NCBI GenBank assembly: GCA_959608625.1
Contig: CAUHQV010000001.1
Span: forward strand, 61,645 to 125,644
Length of the DNA: 64,000 nucleotides
DNA from: an uncultured Flavobacteriales bacterium
Lineage (GTDB): Bacteria; Bacteroidota; Bacteroidia; Flavobacteriales; UBA1820
Reading direction: 5' to 3'
Shown here: in pieces, positions 53,034-61,391 of the stretch
Layout of the letters: each line of letters opens with the position of its first letter
Position numbering within the stretch: position 1 is the first letter of the stretch
Translations under genes and position numbers: made by a program
Notes under the pieces: generated by a model
Told to the model about the DNA's origin: nothing
Database searches by the model: none
Seen by the model: the letters and a program-made list of their open reading frames with translations, nothing else

Positions 53034-53064
53034 GGGCGGCCCAAATGGGCCGCCCGTATTTTTT
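53034..53064 (+). terminator. Terminator of the secreted protein gene
   Basis: Stem GGGCGGCCC (53034-53042) with GGGCCGCCC (53047-53055), loop AAAT, followed by a T run (53059-53064). Confidence 0.85.
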
Positions 53065-53079
53065 GCAGGAGGGCAGGAT

Positions 53080-53532
53080 TTATTTTTCGCCGTTAGCTTT
53101 GCGGAGTTCGTCCAGGATCTCGCCCAGGAGCTTTTCTTCCGTCGAAGGTTCGGGCGCTGCAGCCGGTTCGGGTGCAGCCTCTTCTTCTTTTTTCTTTTCC
53201 AATAGCTCGGCCGAAGCTTTGAGTTTGTTGATCACCTTCAGCACCAGGAAGATCGAGAAAGCGATGATGAAGAATTCGAGGGTCACCTGGATCAGTTCCC
53301 CGTAGCCTACCGATACCAGCGGAGTTCCCGTTTCGGGATCGGCTTTCTGGATAACCCAGGCCATCTGTGAAAAGTCCATTCCTCCCGTAAGGTAGCCCAC
53401 CAGCGGCATGATGATGTTGCCCACCACCGAATTGACGATCTTTCCGAAAGCGGCACCGATCACTACGCCGACCGCCATGTCTATCACGTTGCCGCGGCTG
53501 ATGAACGTTTTAAATTCCTGAATAAAGCTCAT
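53080..53532 (-). CDS. mscL: Large-conductance mechanosensitive channel
   Basis: A 150-residue channel subunit. The first helix has the conserved FISRGNVIDMAVGVVIGAAF (residues ~12-31), followed by the second segment (~80-105) and a cytoplasmic tail with the family helix (LLGEILDELRKANG). The tail holds an Ala/Glu/Pro-rich insert, which is common. Pentamers open under membrane tension to release osmolytes. It lies 21 bases after the ABC-2 permease gene on the same strand but is probably functionally separate. Confidence 0.93.
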   Translation of the reverse strand: MSFIQEFKTFISRGNVIDMAVGVVIGAAFGKIVNSVVGNIIMPLVGYLTGGMDFSQMAWVIQKADPETGTPLVSVGYGELIQVTLEFFIIAFSIFLVLKVINKLKASAELLEKKKEEEAAPEPAAAPEPSTEEKLLGEILDELRKANGEK

Positions 53533-53553
53533 AGTATTTCGATTGTTTAATGG

Positions 53554-54753
53554 TTATTTGTCGTTTCCGAGCCCATAACGGCGTTTCAGGATGCTGTATG
53601 CCAAGTATGTCAACCCGCCGTACAGCAAGACAAGCGCCCACAGGGAGAGGTATTCGAAGCGCACGTCCGACAAGTCCGCTCCCATGGTGTTTATCTTGAT
53701 AAAGCCCTGCACACCACTGGTCGAAGGTACGAACCATCCGACAAATTTCCAAATCCCCGGAACGGCCGCCGCCGGCCACGATACGCCGGATATGAACAAA
53801 AACGGCACGGAAGTGAACACGAAGGCCGGCATACACGATTCCCGGGTGTGGAGCGCCGTGGAAAGGAACATTGAAAAAAAGGTGCAGGCCAAAAGAAACG
53901 GCGCCAGGAACAGAATCTTGGTGCCGATATCCCCGATGCGGGGAATGGAGAAAATGCCCGGTACGACTTCTATCATATAGGTGGCGATAGCCGCGTAAAG
54001 GATCATATAGGCGGCGCAGCGTCCCAGCATCGAAGTTCCCACATTCCCCCGGACGGAAGTGATAATCTGCCGCATATCGTGCTGCTGGCGGGCGGTGCCG
54101 GTGGTCATCCCGATGCCGAGTAACATCGTTTGTTGCAGGATGATGATCAATATGGCGGGGATTAGGAAGGCAGCGAACCCCGAATGGATGTTGAACAGAA
54201 CTGTCCACTCGTTCTCCACCGGCATGGAGCTTGTCCGGGCTTCCTGCCGCGACAGTCCGTCGAGCTGTTTCAGCTGTAGTTCGCGGCCCACCTCCAGCGA
54301 AACGTCCGTCAGGGTGCTGAGCATGGCTTTGTAGTACAGCAAACTGCTCATATCGCAGTAAAGCGACACATAGGTTTTATTCCCGCGCACGGTGTTCTTT
54401 TCGAAATCCGCCGGGATATAGACGATGCCGAATGCTTTCCGGTGTGCTAAAAGTTCCTGGGCCTCCTTCATGTCGGCGGCACGGTAGGCGATCTTCAAGT
54501 CCGGGGAAGCGTCTGCCCGGCGGATGAAATCGCGGCTCAGCGGCGAAGAAGCATGATCCACCACCACCACGGGAACGTCCCGCACGGTTTCGTTGTTGTA
54601 AATGAATGTGTATAACAACGGGTAGGCCAGCGGCAGCAGGAAAATGAACGTCATTACCCCGATATCGCCGAATATGGTGCGCATTTCCCGGCAGGCACAT
54701 TGGTAAATGTCCTGCAAAAAGTTCATCGCCGCGTTTCCTTTTTTCGTTTCCAT
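53554..54753 (-). CDS. ABC-2 type permease, second of pair
   Basis: A 399-residue membrane protein. A first membrane segment lies at residues ~33-50. A large periplasmic domain follows (~55-215, including VVVVDHASSPLSRDFIRRAD, as in YhhJ/YbhR permeases). A five-helix ABC-2 core then runs to the C-terminus. Two starts lie in frame (54753 and MNFLQDIY at 54726); the first is kept since it is 2 bases after the previous stop. No ATPase gene is in the operon. Confidence 0.83.
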   Translation of the reverse strand: METKKGNAAMNFLQDIYQCACREMRTIFGDIGVMTFIFLLPLAYPLLYTFIYNNETVRDVPVVVVDHASSPLSRDFIRRADASPDLKIAYRAADMKEAQELLAHRKAFGIVYIPADFEKNTVRGNKTYVSLYCDMSSLLYYKAMLSTLTDVSLEVGRELQLKQLDGLSRQEARTSSMPVENEWTVLFNIHSGFAAFLIPAILIIILQQTMLLGIGMTTGTARQQHDMRQIITSVRGNVGTSMLGRCAAYMILYAAIATYMIEVVPGIFSIPRIGDIGTKILFLAPFLLACTFFSMFLSTALHTRESCMPAFVFTSVPFLFISGVSWPAAAVPGIWKFVGWFVPSTSGVQGFIKINTMGADLSDVRFEYLSLWALVLLYGGLTYLAYSILKRRYGLGNDK

Positions 54754-54755
54754 CG

Positions 54756-55937
54756 TTACAGGCGGTATTTAGCGTGTTTCAGGGCGTGGCGCAAGCGCCC
54801 CAATAAGGGGAGCGGCAGCAGGCAAAATCCCGCCAGCCATGCCAGCTGCCCGGCGGAATAACTGAGCGGCAGTCCGTTCAGCGCCTGGTCGACATAGACA
54901 AGAAAATAATGCCTCAAGGGGAACAGGTTGCTCAGCGCCTGGAGCATCGGGTGCATGGCCTCCACCGGGAAGGTGAATCCCGATATGGAAAAGGAGATCA
55001 CGCCCCACAGGCTGGCAAAACTGATGCCCAGGCGGAAATCGGGCAGCAGGCTGATCATGACGATGCCCAGGGCCTGCGCCGACAGGACGAACAGCAGCAT
55101 CAATAGTAGCATCGGGAGGATGCCGGAATTGTGCGGGAAATCCATGATGCCGTACATCACCGTCAGGATGGCGGCCCCCATGGCGTAGAAGATAACGGTA
55201 TGAGGCAGGAGTTTCCCAGCCAGGGCGACGGACATTGAACCTTTGGACATTTCCAACAGCCGGCGGCTGCCGCCGTATTTTATTTCGGTGCCGATGCTGT
55301 ACACTGTTGTAATAAAGATGATGAGCCCCAGTACGCCGGGAAGCAGCACATTGGACAGGTAGACCGAATAATTGAGCCAGGGATTCCCCAGCGGATGGGT
55401 GTCTATCGCGATAGGCTGCACGGAGGTGAGCACTTCGGCGTCCGTTTTGCCTTTGGCCTGCCCGACTTGAAGCTGTGCTGCGCCCGAAGCCAGTACGGAC
55501 ATGGTACGCAGATCGCGGTAGAGCAGCGATCCGGCGATCAGGTAGGCGTTGTTCGTATAATAAGTGATCTTCGGCTGGCGGTTTGCGCCGATGTCGCGGG
55601 AAAAGCTTTGAGGAATTACCAGAACGGCATAAATATCCCCCTGTTGCATCAGTTTGCGGGCCTGGTGGAAATCCGGGGTGACGAGCTTTACTTCACTCTG
55701 TTCGAAAGTGCCGATCTGGCGCGTGATGTTCCGCGAAACGGTGCTCCCGTCCATGTCCACTACGGCGATGGGGAGGCTTTTGGGCAGCCCTTCGTTCATC
55801 AGCGAAAGGAAGAACGCCGCACACAGGATAGGAGCTACCACCATCGAGAGCAGGTATATCCTGTCTTTGGTGATAATGCCCGTTTCCCGGCGGGCTATTG
55901 CTCCGATCTCGTGCAGGGTTTCCCGGAAGCTTTTCAT
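54756..55937 (-). CDS. ABC-2 type permease, first of pair
   Basis: ATG at 55937 (393 residues); the upstream extension runs into the repeat and is excluded. Layout as in its partner: one N-terminal segment (~25-45), a periplasmic domain (~50-200, including PIAVVDMDGSTVSRNI), then a five-helix ABC-2 core. The pair would form the inner membrane part of an efflux machine with HlyD and TolC proteins encoded upstream. A 350-base gap with a repeat separates it from the hlyD-type gene. Confidence 0.83.
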   Translation of the reverse strand: MKSFRETLHEIGAIARRETGIITKDRIYLLSMVVAPILCAAFFLSLMNEGLPKSLPIAVVDMDGSTVSRNITRQIGTFEQSEVKLVTPDFHQARKLMQQGDIYAVLVIPQSFSRDIGANRQPKITYYTNNAYLIAGSLLYRDLRTMSVLASGAAQLQVGQAKGKTDAEVLTSVQPIAIDTHPLGNPWLNYSVYLSNVLLPGVLGLIIFITTVYSIGTEIKYGGSRRLLEMSKGSMSVALAGKLLPHTVIFYAMGAAILTVMYGIMDFPHNSGILPMLLLMLLFVLSAQALGIVMISLLPDFRLGISFASLWGVISFSISGFTFPVEAMHPMLQALSNLFPLRHYFLVYVDQALNGLPLSYSAGQLAWLAGFCLLPLPLLGRLRHALKHAKYRL

Positions 55938-55997
55938 GGTATTGTTATTACTTTTTATTAAGATTCTATTTCTGGATTGTTCCTTACCCCTTGTATT

Positions 55998-56266
55998 AAC
56001 TTTCTTTTGCTCGCCCAAAAGAAAGTTACAAAGAAAAAGGCCGTTGCCGGGACAATGGTTTGCGTCGCTCCCTCACGCGGCAAAAAGGCCTCAAAGCATC
56101 GGGTTTCGTGTTCCGGCCTTTTTACCGCTACTCGCTCGCAAACGCAGTGTCCGGAAAAGAATCCCAGTTCCGCGGAGCGTCTGTTGCCTTCGCGCGGCAG
56201 CCGTTAGCGGAGGGACAAAACCTCGTTTTCTTTCCCCCTTTCTTTTGGAGCGGCAAAAGAAAGGGG
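55998..56266. repeat. Structured paired-hairpin intergenic element
   Basis: Two related hairpins bound the element. Left: AACTTTCTTTTG (55998-56009) pairs with 56016-56027, loop CTCGCC. Right: CCCCTTTCTTTTG (56235-56247) pairs with 56254-56266, loop GAGCGG. Both share the CTTTCTTTTG...CAAAAGAAAG core. Between them is a further stem, GCGG-C-AAAAAGGCC (56077-56090) with GGCCTTTTT-A-CCGC (56115-56128). Frames that run through it on either strand read like chance. It lies inside the efflux operon, between the HlyD-type and permease genes. The shape suggests a mobile or REP-like non-coding element of Bacteroidota; copy number is not known. Confidence 0.6.
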
Positions 56267-56287
56267 AATAAGGGAATAATCCAGCAT

Positions 56288-57307
56288 TTACTTAAGGCTC
56301 TTCCTCTCCAGCAACACCGTCATCCCCGCCCGCAGGTCGGGCACTTTTTCCAGGGGCCGCGCCCTCACCTCAAAGGTCTTGATGTCGAACTGGCCGTTGG
56401 TCTTGGTGGCTTTCCAGGCGGCATATGTCCCCAAGTCTTTCAGGTAAGTAACCTTCAGTCGTATTTCCCGGCTGTCCAGCGCCGGCACCCGGGCGGAAAA
56501 TTCCGTACCCATCTTCAGTTTGCCCAGTTCGTCCTCCCGCACGTTGAACGACACCCAGATATTGTCCGTATCCAGGATATTCATCACCGGCGCCCCAGTG
56601 CCTACCAGTTCGCCGCGCAGGGGGAATATTTCCGACACCTCGCCGTCTATCGGGCTGACGAGCACCGATTCGGCGATATAGGAATCGATCTCCTGCATTG
56701 CCCCGGCGGCGCGTTCCACCATGGCGGCGGCAGCTTCTCGGTCTTCTTTCTCGGCCCCGTTGACCGCCATCTGGTATTGGGAACGGGCGGCCTGTTCGCT
56801 GGCTTGCATCGCTTTGTAATTGGCCAGCGCCTCGTCGCGCTTCTGGGCCGACACGACACCTTCGGCGAAAAGATTCTCCATCCTCCGGTACGATTTTTCG
56901 GCGATATCCTCCCCGGCCCGGGCTTTCTGCCAAACCTGGTAAGCGGCGGTGATCTGTTCGCTGCGGGTGCCTTTGACCGCTTTTTTGTTCTGGGCTTCGG
57001 CGGCGCTCAGAGCGGCCTGTGCCTGTGCTTTTTTGGCTTCCAAGTCCGGGATATAGAGCCTGCCCAGGGTATCTCCCTGTTTTACGGACTGGCCTTCTTT
57101 TACCAGAATACTCTCGATGCGGCCCGGCACTTTGCTGGAGATGCGCACCTGGTCGGCGTCGGCCTGCCCCTGGATATAGGGGTCTTTGGGGCGCAGGAAC
57201 AGTACTCCGGCCAAGGCTACCAGCACGATCACCGTCAGGGTGACGATAAAGCCGGTGACCATGCCTTTCTCGTTGCTTTTTTCGCTTGCGGGTTTTTTGT
57301 CTTCCAT
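56288..57307 (-). CDS. HlyD-family membrane fusion protein
   Basis: A 339-residue protein with an N-terminal membrane segment (~17-39) and a lipoyl-like beta domain split by helices (YIQGQADADQVRISSKVPGR near residue 50; DTLGRLYIPDLEAKKAQAQA leads into the coiled coil; LVSPIDGEVSEIFPLRGELV returns to the beta domain). It bridges the ABC-2 permeases and the TolC-type channel in the same operon. It ends 21 bases before the structured repeat, and starts 16 bases after the tolC-type stop. Confidence 0.9.
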   Translation of the reverse strand: MEDKKPASEKSNEKGMVTGFIVTLTVIVLVALAGVLFLRPKDPYIQGQADADQVRISSKVPGRIESILVKEGQSVKQGDTLGRLYIPDLEAKKAQAQAALSAAEAQNKKAVKGTRSEQITAAYQVWQKARAGEDIAEKSYRRMENLFAEGVVSAQKRDEALANYKAMQASEQAARSQYQMAVNGAEKEDREAAAAMVERAAGAMQEIDSYIAESVLVSPIDGEVSEIFPLRGELVGTGAPVMNILDTDNIWVSFNVREDELGKLKMGTEFSARVPALDSREIRLKVTYLKDLGTYAAWKATKTNGQFDIKTFEVRARPLEKVPDLRAGMTVLLERKSLK

Positions 57308-57323
57308 TTTTATCTCGTCTGTT

Positions 57324-58841
57324 TTATTTCGTTTTTTCGGCTAAAGTATCGGTATATTCCCCGGCGAGGCGCCCCGTAGCGTTCAGCAGGTAAACGTCGG
57401 CCATGACCAGGTCGATCTGCGCGTCTATGTGCTGCGAATTGGCCGATAGCCATGCGGTCTGTGCTTCGAATACGTTAGTGAGGGTGGCCACCCCTTCGCG
57501 GTACGAAAGCTGGGCGTAACGCAGGTTCTCCCGGGCTTTTTCCAGGTTGGAGGCCGCCATGTCGGCTTTTTTACGGGCCGCGTTGCGGTAGAAAGAGCTT
57601 TGGTTTATTTGCAGTTCTACCTTTTCGCGGGCGTCGTCCAGTTCCAGACGGGCGATGTCGGTCTCGGCCCGGGCCACTTTCATCTTATGTCCGCGTTCGT
57701 TCCAGCTGAATACAGGGACTTTCAGCATCACCCCTACGTTGAACATGCCTTTGGGCGACAGGGAAAATCCGTCGTACAGGTTGGGGGAAGTGAGGATATA
57801 CCCCCCGGTGAGGGCCAGCGAAGGCAGGTACTCCGACCGTACGATATGTTGTTTTTCGCGCAGCATATCCACGGCCAGCGAGAGGCCCTGTATCTCTTTG
57901 CGGTTCTCCACCGACTGCGGGATATTCACCGGCGTGTTTGTCCGGACGCCGTTTCCGACCGAAATACTGTCCGCCAAAGTAAAATCTTCGGCCATAGGCA
58001 GGCCGCATATCATAGCCAGGTTCATTTTGGAAAGGGTCAGGCCGTCCTCTACCTGGATGAGTGTCATACGGGCTTCGTTCAGGCGCACCTCCACCGACAG
58101 TTCGTCCGAACGGGTGGCGATTCCTTCGCGTTTCATCGCGTTTACGTCCTTTTCCAGCCGTTCGAGCAGTGCCAGGTAACTATCGGCCAGCTTTTTTTTA
58201 TGCATCAGGGAGACGATTCCCCAATACGCCTCGTCTGTGGAGAGAATCACCTGGGACGCTTTGGCGTCTTTCTGCGAGACGGCCAGCGATTCGGCGAAGC
58301 GGGAAATGCGGTTGTATGCCCGGATTTTGCCGCCCATGTAGACCGGCTGGGTGAGGGTGACGGCCCCGGCGAAGACGTTGCGGGTATCGAACGTCAACTC
58401 GTCTTTCGGGATGGTAGTGTATTGCTTCCAGAGGATCTTCTCCGGGTTCGTCCGCGGGTCGAACGGCTGTCCGGCTCCGTCCAGCGGTATTTGTTGTCCA
58501 TTGATGGTGGTGAACTGGTTGTTCACCTGGTCCGGGCTGAAGGTAAAACTCCCGTCCGGGGCCAGGGAGCCGATGGGCAGCATCATGTCGTGCGCGATGA
58601 GCGACGTTTCCCGGCTGTTGTACAGGTAAGCTCCCGTAGCCGAAATAGACGGCAGGTTCTTGGTGAAAGCCGCTTTGCGTTCCTCGGTGGCTTGCAGGAG
58701 TTTCTGGCTCATGATGCCCATCTGCTTGTTGTTCTCCAGGGCCATGCGGCGGCATTGCTCCAGCGAAAGGACTTGTTGGGCCGGCAAGGCTGGGGAAAGC
58801 GCCAGGCATGCAGCGGCCAGTAAGTATATCCGGGTCTTCAT
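57324..58841 (-). CDS. TolC-family outer membrane efflux protein
   Basis: A 505-residue protein, signal peptide to ~21, then the two-repeat helical/strand pattern of OEP (TolC) proteins, opening LEQCRRMALENNKQMGIMSQ and ending in helices such as AARKKADMAASNLEKARENL. It forms the outer membrane exit duct of the efflux machine. Its ATG overlaps the tetR stop by 4 bases (58838-58841), so the two are coupled in translation. Confidence 0.9.
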   Translation of the reverse strand: MKTRIYLLAAACLALSPALPAQQVLSLEQCRRMALENNKQMGIMSQKLLQATEERKAAFTKNLPSISATGAYLYNSRETSLIAHDMMLPIGSLAPDGSFTFSPDQVNNQFTTINGQQIPLDGAGQPFDPRTNPEKILWKQYTTIPKDELTFDTRNVFAGAVTLTQPVYMGGKIRAYNRISRFAESLAVSQKDAKASQVILSTDEAYWGIVSLMHKKKLADSYLALLERLEKDVNAMKREGIATRSDELSVEVRLNEARMTLIQVEDGLTLSKMNLAMICGLPMAEDFTLADSISVGNGVRTNTPVNIPQSVENRKEIQGLSLAVDMLREKQHIVRSEYLPSLALTGGYILTSPNLYDGFSLSPKGMFNVGVMLKVPVFSWNERGHKMKVARAETDIARLELDDAREKVELQINQSSFYRNAARKKADMAASNLEKARENLRYAQLSYREGVATLTNVFEAQTAWLSANSQHIDAQIDLVMADVYLLNATGRLAGEYTDTLAEKTK

Positions 58842-59455
58842 CTTTCGATCGATTTAATGATGTTGTCGGCGTACGTGTCCCTGCGCGCCATGATGATACG
58901 GGTAAAGTTTTCCTGGTCTACGTCGAATATCTTTTGCCACAGCGGGTGGGTGAGGAACGGGTATACGCACAGGGATTCCATGGCGACGAACAGTTCCATG
59001 ACGCTCACCCGGCGGATAGTCCCGCGCCGGGCTTCCTCGTCCAACTGTTGCTGGAAAGTCCCGATGTGCCCGAGGATATATTCTTTGTGCCCGGAAAAAC
59101 GCCCGCTGCGCCCGGGCCGCTGGGTTACTTCGTTGAAGATGAAGTTCGGCAGCCGGGGTTCCGCGGACAGCGTATCCAGGTAAATATCGACGATTGTGCG
59201 GATCTTGGCAAAGATGTCCCGGCCGGAGGATATCACCTCGAATATCCGGCCGTACATCCGGTTGAACACGTCGTTGAACACGATGTCGAACAGGTTGTCC
59301 TTGCTGCGGTAATAGTAGTGCAACATGGAGATATTTATGCCGGCCCCCGCTGCGATCTCGCGCATGGTGGCCCCGTCGTAACCCTTTTCCACAAATATGT
59401 TCCGGGCGGATTCGACGATATTTTTTTCTACGCTTCCGTTGTTTTCCATCGGCAT
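58838..59455 (-). CDS. TetR-family transcriptional repressor of the efflux operon
   Basis: About 205 residues from the ATG at 59455 (ATG at 59449 and TTG at 59458 also in frame). The TetR helix-turn-helix lies at ~25-70 (ATMREIAAGAGINISMLHYY, then YRSKDNLFDIVFNDVF); the rest is an all-helical ligand domain with no recognisable ligand. First gene of the tolC-hlyD-permease operon. A palindrome at 59481-59496 overlaps the likely start of transcription, so self-repression released by a drug or metabolite is likely. Confidence 0.87.
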   Translation of the reverse strand: MPMENNGSVEKNIVESARNIFVEKGYDGATMREIAAGAGINISMLHYYYRSKDNLFDIVFNDVFNRMYGRIFEVISSGRDIFAKIRTIVDIYLDTLSAEPRLPNFIFNEVTQRPGRSGRFSGHKEYILGHIGTFQQQLDEEARRGTIRRVSVMELFVAMESLCVYPFLTHPLWQKIFDVDQENFTRIIMARRDTYADNIIKSIER

Positions 59456-59480
59456 CAATCGATAAATTTAATCAAACAAT

Positions 59481-59496
59481 TCAATCAAATGATTGA
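59481..59496. promoter_or_regulatory. Probable TetR operator
   Basis: A perfect palindrome TCAATCA-AA-TGATTGA (7 + 2 + 7). It directly follows the -7 box on the minus strand, so it covers the expected start point of the tetR operon. Size and place are typical of a TetR dimer site; binding is inferred. Confidence 0.72.
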
Positions 59497-59527
59497 CAAA
59501 GGTAGCCGCCTTTCCGTTTCCGGCAAA
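59497..59527 (-). promoter_or_regulatory. Promoter of the TetR efflux operon
   Basis: On the minus strand, TTTG (59527-59524), a 19-base gap, then TACCTTTG (59504-59497): a textbook Bacteroidota TTTG-N19-TAnnTTTG promoter. It is the best-formed promoter seen in the window. Confidence 0.8.
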
Positions 59528-59664
59528 GGAGGAAATGGAATTTAACACTCCGGATTTTTAAAAATGTAACGGATAAGGGCTTTAAAATTAAAATACCGGC
59601 GGATGTGGCGCAAAAAAGATATATCCCGTATCTTTACGGCTTTAAAACTTTACCTGAAAGACAG

Positions 59665-61317
59665 ATGGGTGTATCCGCAGCCTTTAAGAAATACGCAGCG
59701 TTCTCTTCTTTTTCCGCCGGCCTGCTGGCCGTGGCGGCCGGATTTTCCGCCGTTTCGTGCGACCGACCCGAACCGGCGCCCAGTGACGAGGTGTTCCGCT
59801 ACAATGAAGTGGGGAACCTCCTTTCCCTCGATCCGGCGTTCGCCCGCCTGCAATCCGGGGTGTGGGCCTGCCGGCAGGTATTTTCAGGACTGGTAAAACT
59901 GGACGAAAAGGCCCATGTCATCCCCGAAATCGCCAAACGCTGGGAGATCTCGCCCGACGGGCTGGACTATACCTTTGTCCTGCGCGACGACGTCTATTTC
60001 CACAAGAGCGAAGCATTCCTGCCCGAATATCCCGACAGCACCCGCGCCGTGAATGCGGCCGATTTCGCCTATTCGCTGGGGCGGCTCACCGATACGAAGG
60101 TCACCTCCCCGGGCGCGTGGACGATGAATTACGTGGAAAATATCGAGGCGGTCAACGATTCGACCCTGCATATCCGCCTGAAGGAGGCCTTCCCCGCGTT
60201 TTTGAGCCTGCTCACGATGCCTTATTGTATGGTCGTGCCCCGCGAGGCGGTCGATTACCTGGGCGAGGATTTCCGCACCCGGCCTGTAGGTACCGGGGCG
60301 TTTTACGTGAAGTACTGGAGCGAAGGCAATATGCTGGTGCTGCGTCGCAATCCGAACTTTTTCGAATTCGACGCCCAGGGCGACCGGTTGCCGTACCTCG
60401 AAGCGATCAATATCACTTTCCTGCCGGATAAGCAGGCCGCCTTCATGGAATTCTTGATGGGCAATCTCGATTTCATCTCCGGGCTCGATCCGGGCTATGC
60501 CGACGAGGTGCTCACCTCGGACGGAAAACTGAAGGAAAAGTTCGAAGGACAGATCGCGATGATGACGATGCCCTATCTCAATACCGAATACCTGGGTGTC
60601 AAGATGGATCTGCCTGCCGATAATCCCCTTTCGGACCGGCGTATCCGCCAGGCGCTCAACTACGGTTTCGACCGCCGCAAGATGATGCTCTACCTGCGAA
60701 AGAATATCGGTATCCCGGCTACCGGAGGAATCATCCCCCTGGGACTGGACGGTACATTGGCTTCGGACAGCGTCAACCTGTACGACCCGGAGCTCTCCCT
60801 CAAACTGATCGAGGAGTATAAAAAGGACAAAGGGCCTGTAAAGCCGTTCGTACTACAGGTGAATTCCGATTACCGGGATCTGTGCGAATATATCCAATCG
60901 GAATGGCAGCGTTTGGGATTGCCGGTGAGCGTAGAGGTCATTCAGACGGCCAGCCTGCGCCAGGCGATGGCTACCGGCAAAACGGATTTTTTCCGGGCGA
61001 GCTGGGTGGGGGATTACCCCGACGGGGAAAATTACCTGTCGCTGTTCTATGGGCCGAACGAAAGCCCGAAAGGGCCTAATTATACGCATTACAGCAATCC
61101 GGCATTCGACCGGCTGTATCAGAAAGCGGTCCATACCCTTGATCCGGCCGTGCGCACGGAACTCTACCGGCAGGCCGACGCGATGGCTATGGAGGACGTG
61201 CCGGTCATCGTGCTGTACTACGACCAGGTTATCCGGTTCTATAATCCCCGCCTGAAGAATTTTACCAGCAACATCACCACCAACAACCTCGACTTGCGCG
61301 CCGTGAAAAAAGACTGA
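59665..61317 (+). CDS. Peptide/solute-binding lipoprotein (SBP family 5)
   Basis: ATG at 59665 (550 residues) gives lipoprotein signal with lipobox FSAVSC (Cys32 region). Beyond it is a family 5 extracellular binding protein: NEVGNLLSLDPAFARLQS, WEISPDGLDYTFVLRDDVYF, a DYPDGENYLSLFYGPNE loop and the late YDQVIRFYNPRLKNF. Such proteins feed oligopeptides or other solutes to an ABC importer, but no permease or ATPase gene lies beside it. A TATCTTTA at 59629-59636 is one base off TAnnTTTG and supports this start over 59605. Confidence 0.82.
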   Translation: MGVSAAFKKYAAFSSFSAGLLAVAAGFSAVSCDRPEPAPSDEVFRYNEVGNLLSLDPAFARLQSGVWACRQVFSGLVKLDEKAHVIPEIAKRWEISPDGLDYTFVLRDDVYFHKSEAFLPEYPDSTRAVNAADFAYSLGRLTDTKVTSPGAWTMNYVENIEAVNDSTLHIRLKEAFPAFLSLLTMPYCMVVPREAVDYLGEDFRTRPVGTGAFYVKYWSEGNMLVLRRNPNFFEFDAQGDRLPYLEAINITFLPDKQAAFMEFLMGNLDFISGLDPGYADEVLTSDGKLKEKFEGQIAMMTMPYLNTEYLGVKMDLPADNPLSDRRIRQALNYGFDRRKMMLYLRKNIGIPATGGIIPLGLDGTLASDSVNLYDPELSLKLIEEYKKDKGPVKPFVLQVNSDYRDLCEYIQSEWQRLGLPVSVEVIQTASLRQAMATGKTDFFRASWVGDYPDGENYLSLFYGPNESPKGPNYTHYSNPAFDRLYQKAVHTLDPAVRTELYRQADAMAMEDVPVIVLYYDQVIRFYNPRLKNFTSNITTNNLDLRAVKKD

Positions 61318-61338
61318 TCCAGGGAGCAGGCGGTTTCG

Positions 61339-61356
61339 TATATTTGATTACATTTG
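61339..61356 (+). promoter_or_regulatory. Two tandem -7 boxes before the DUF4369 pair
   Basis: TATATTTG (61339-61346) and TACATTTG (61349-61356), both exact TAnnTTTG, 46 and 36 bases before the ATG at 61392. No -33 element stands out for either. Confidence 0.5.
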
Positions 61357-61391
61357 TCTCCTGATACCAATCGAATACCAAAAAACAGAAC

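Noticed and set aside
56060..57379. Plus-strand frame of ~439 codons over the repeat and the HlyD gene
   Set aside because: Its first part reads through the hairpin element and the rest is antisense to hlyD; no motif.
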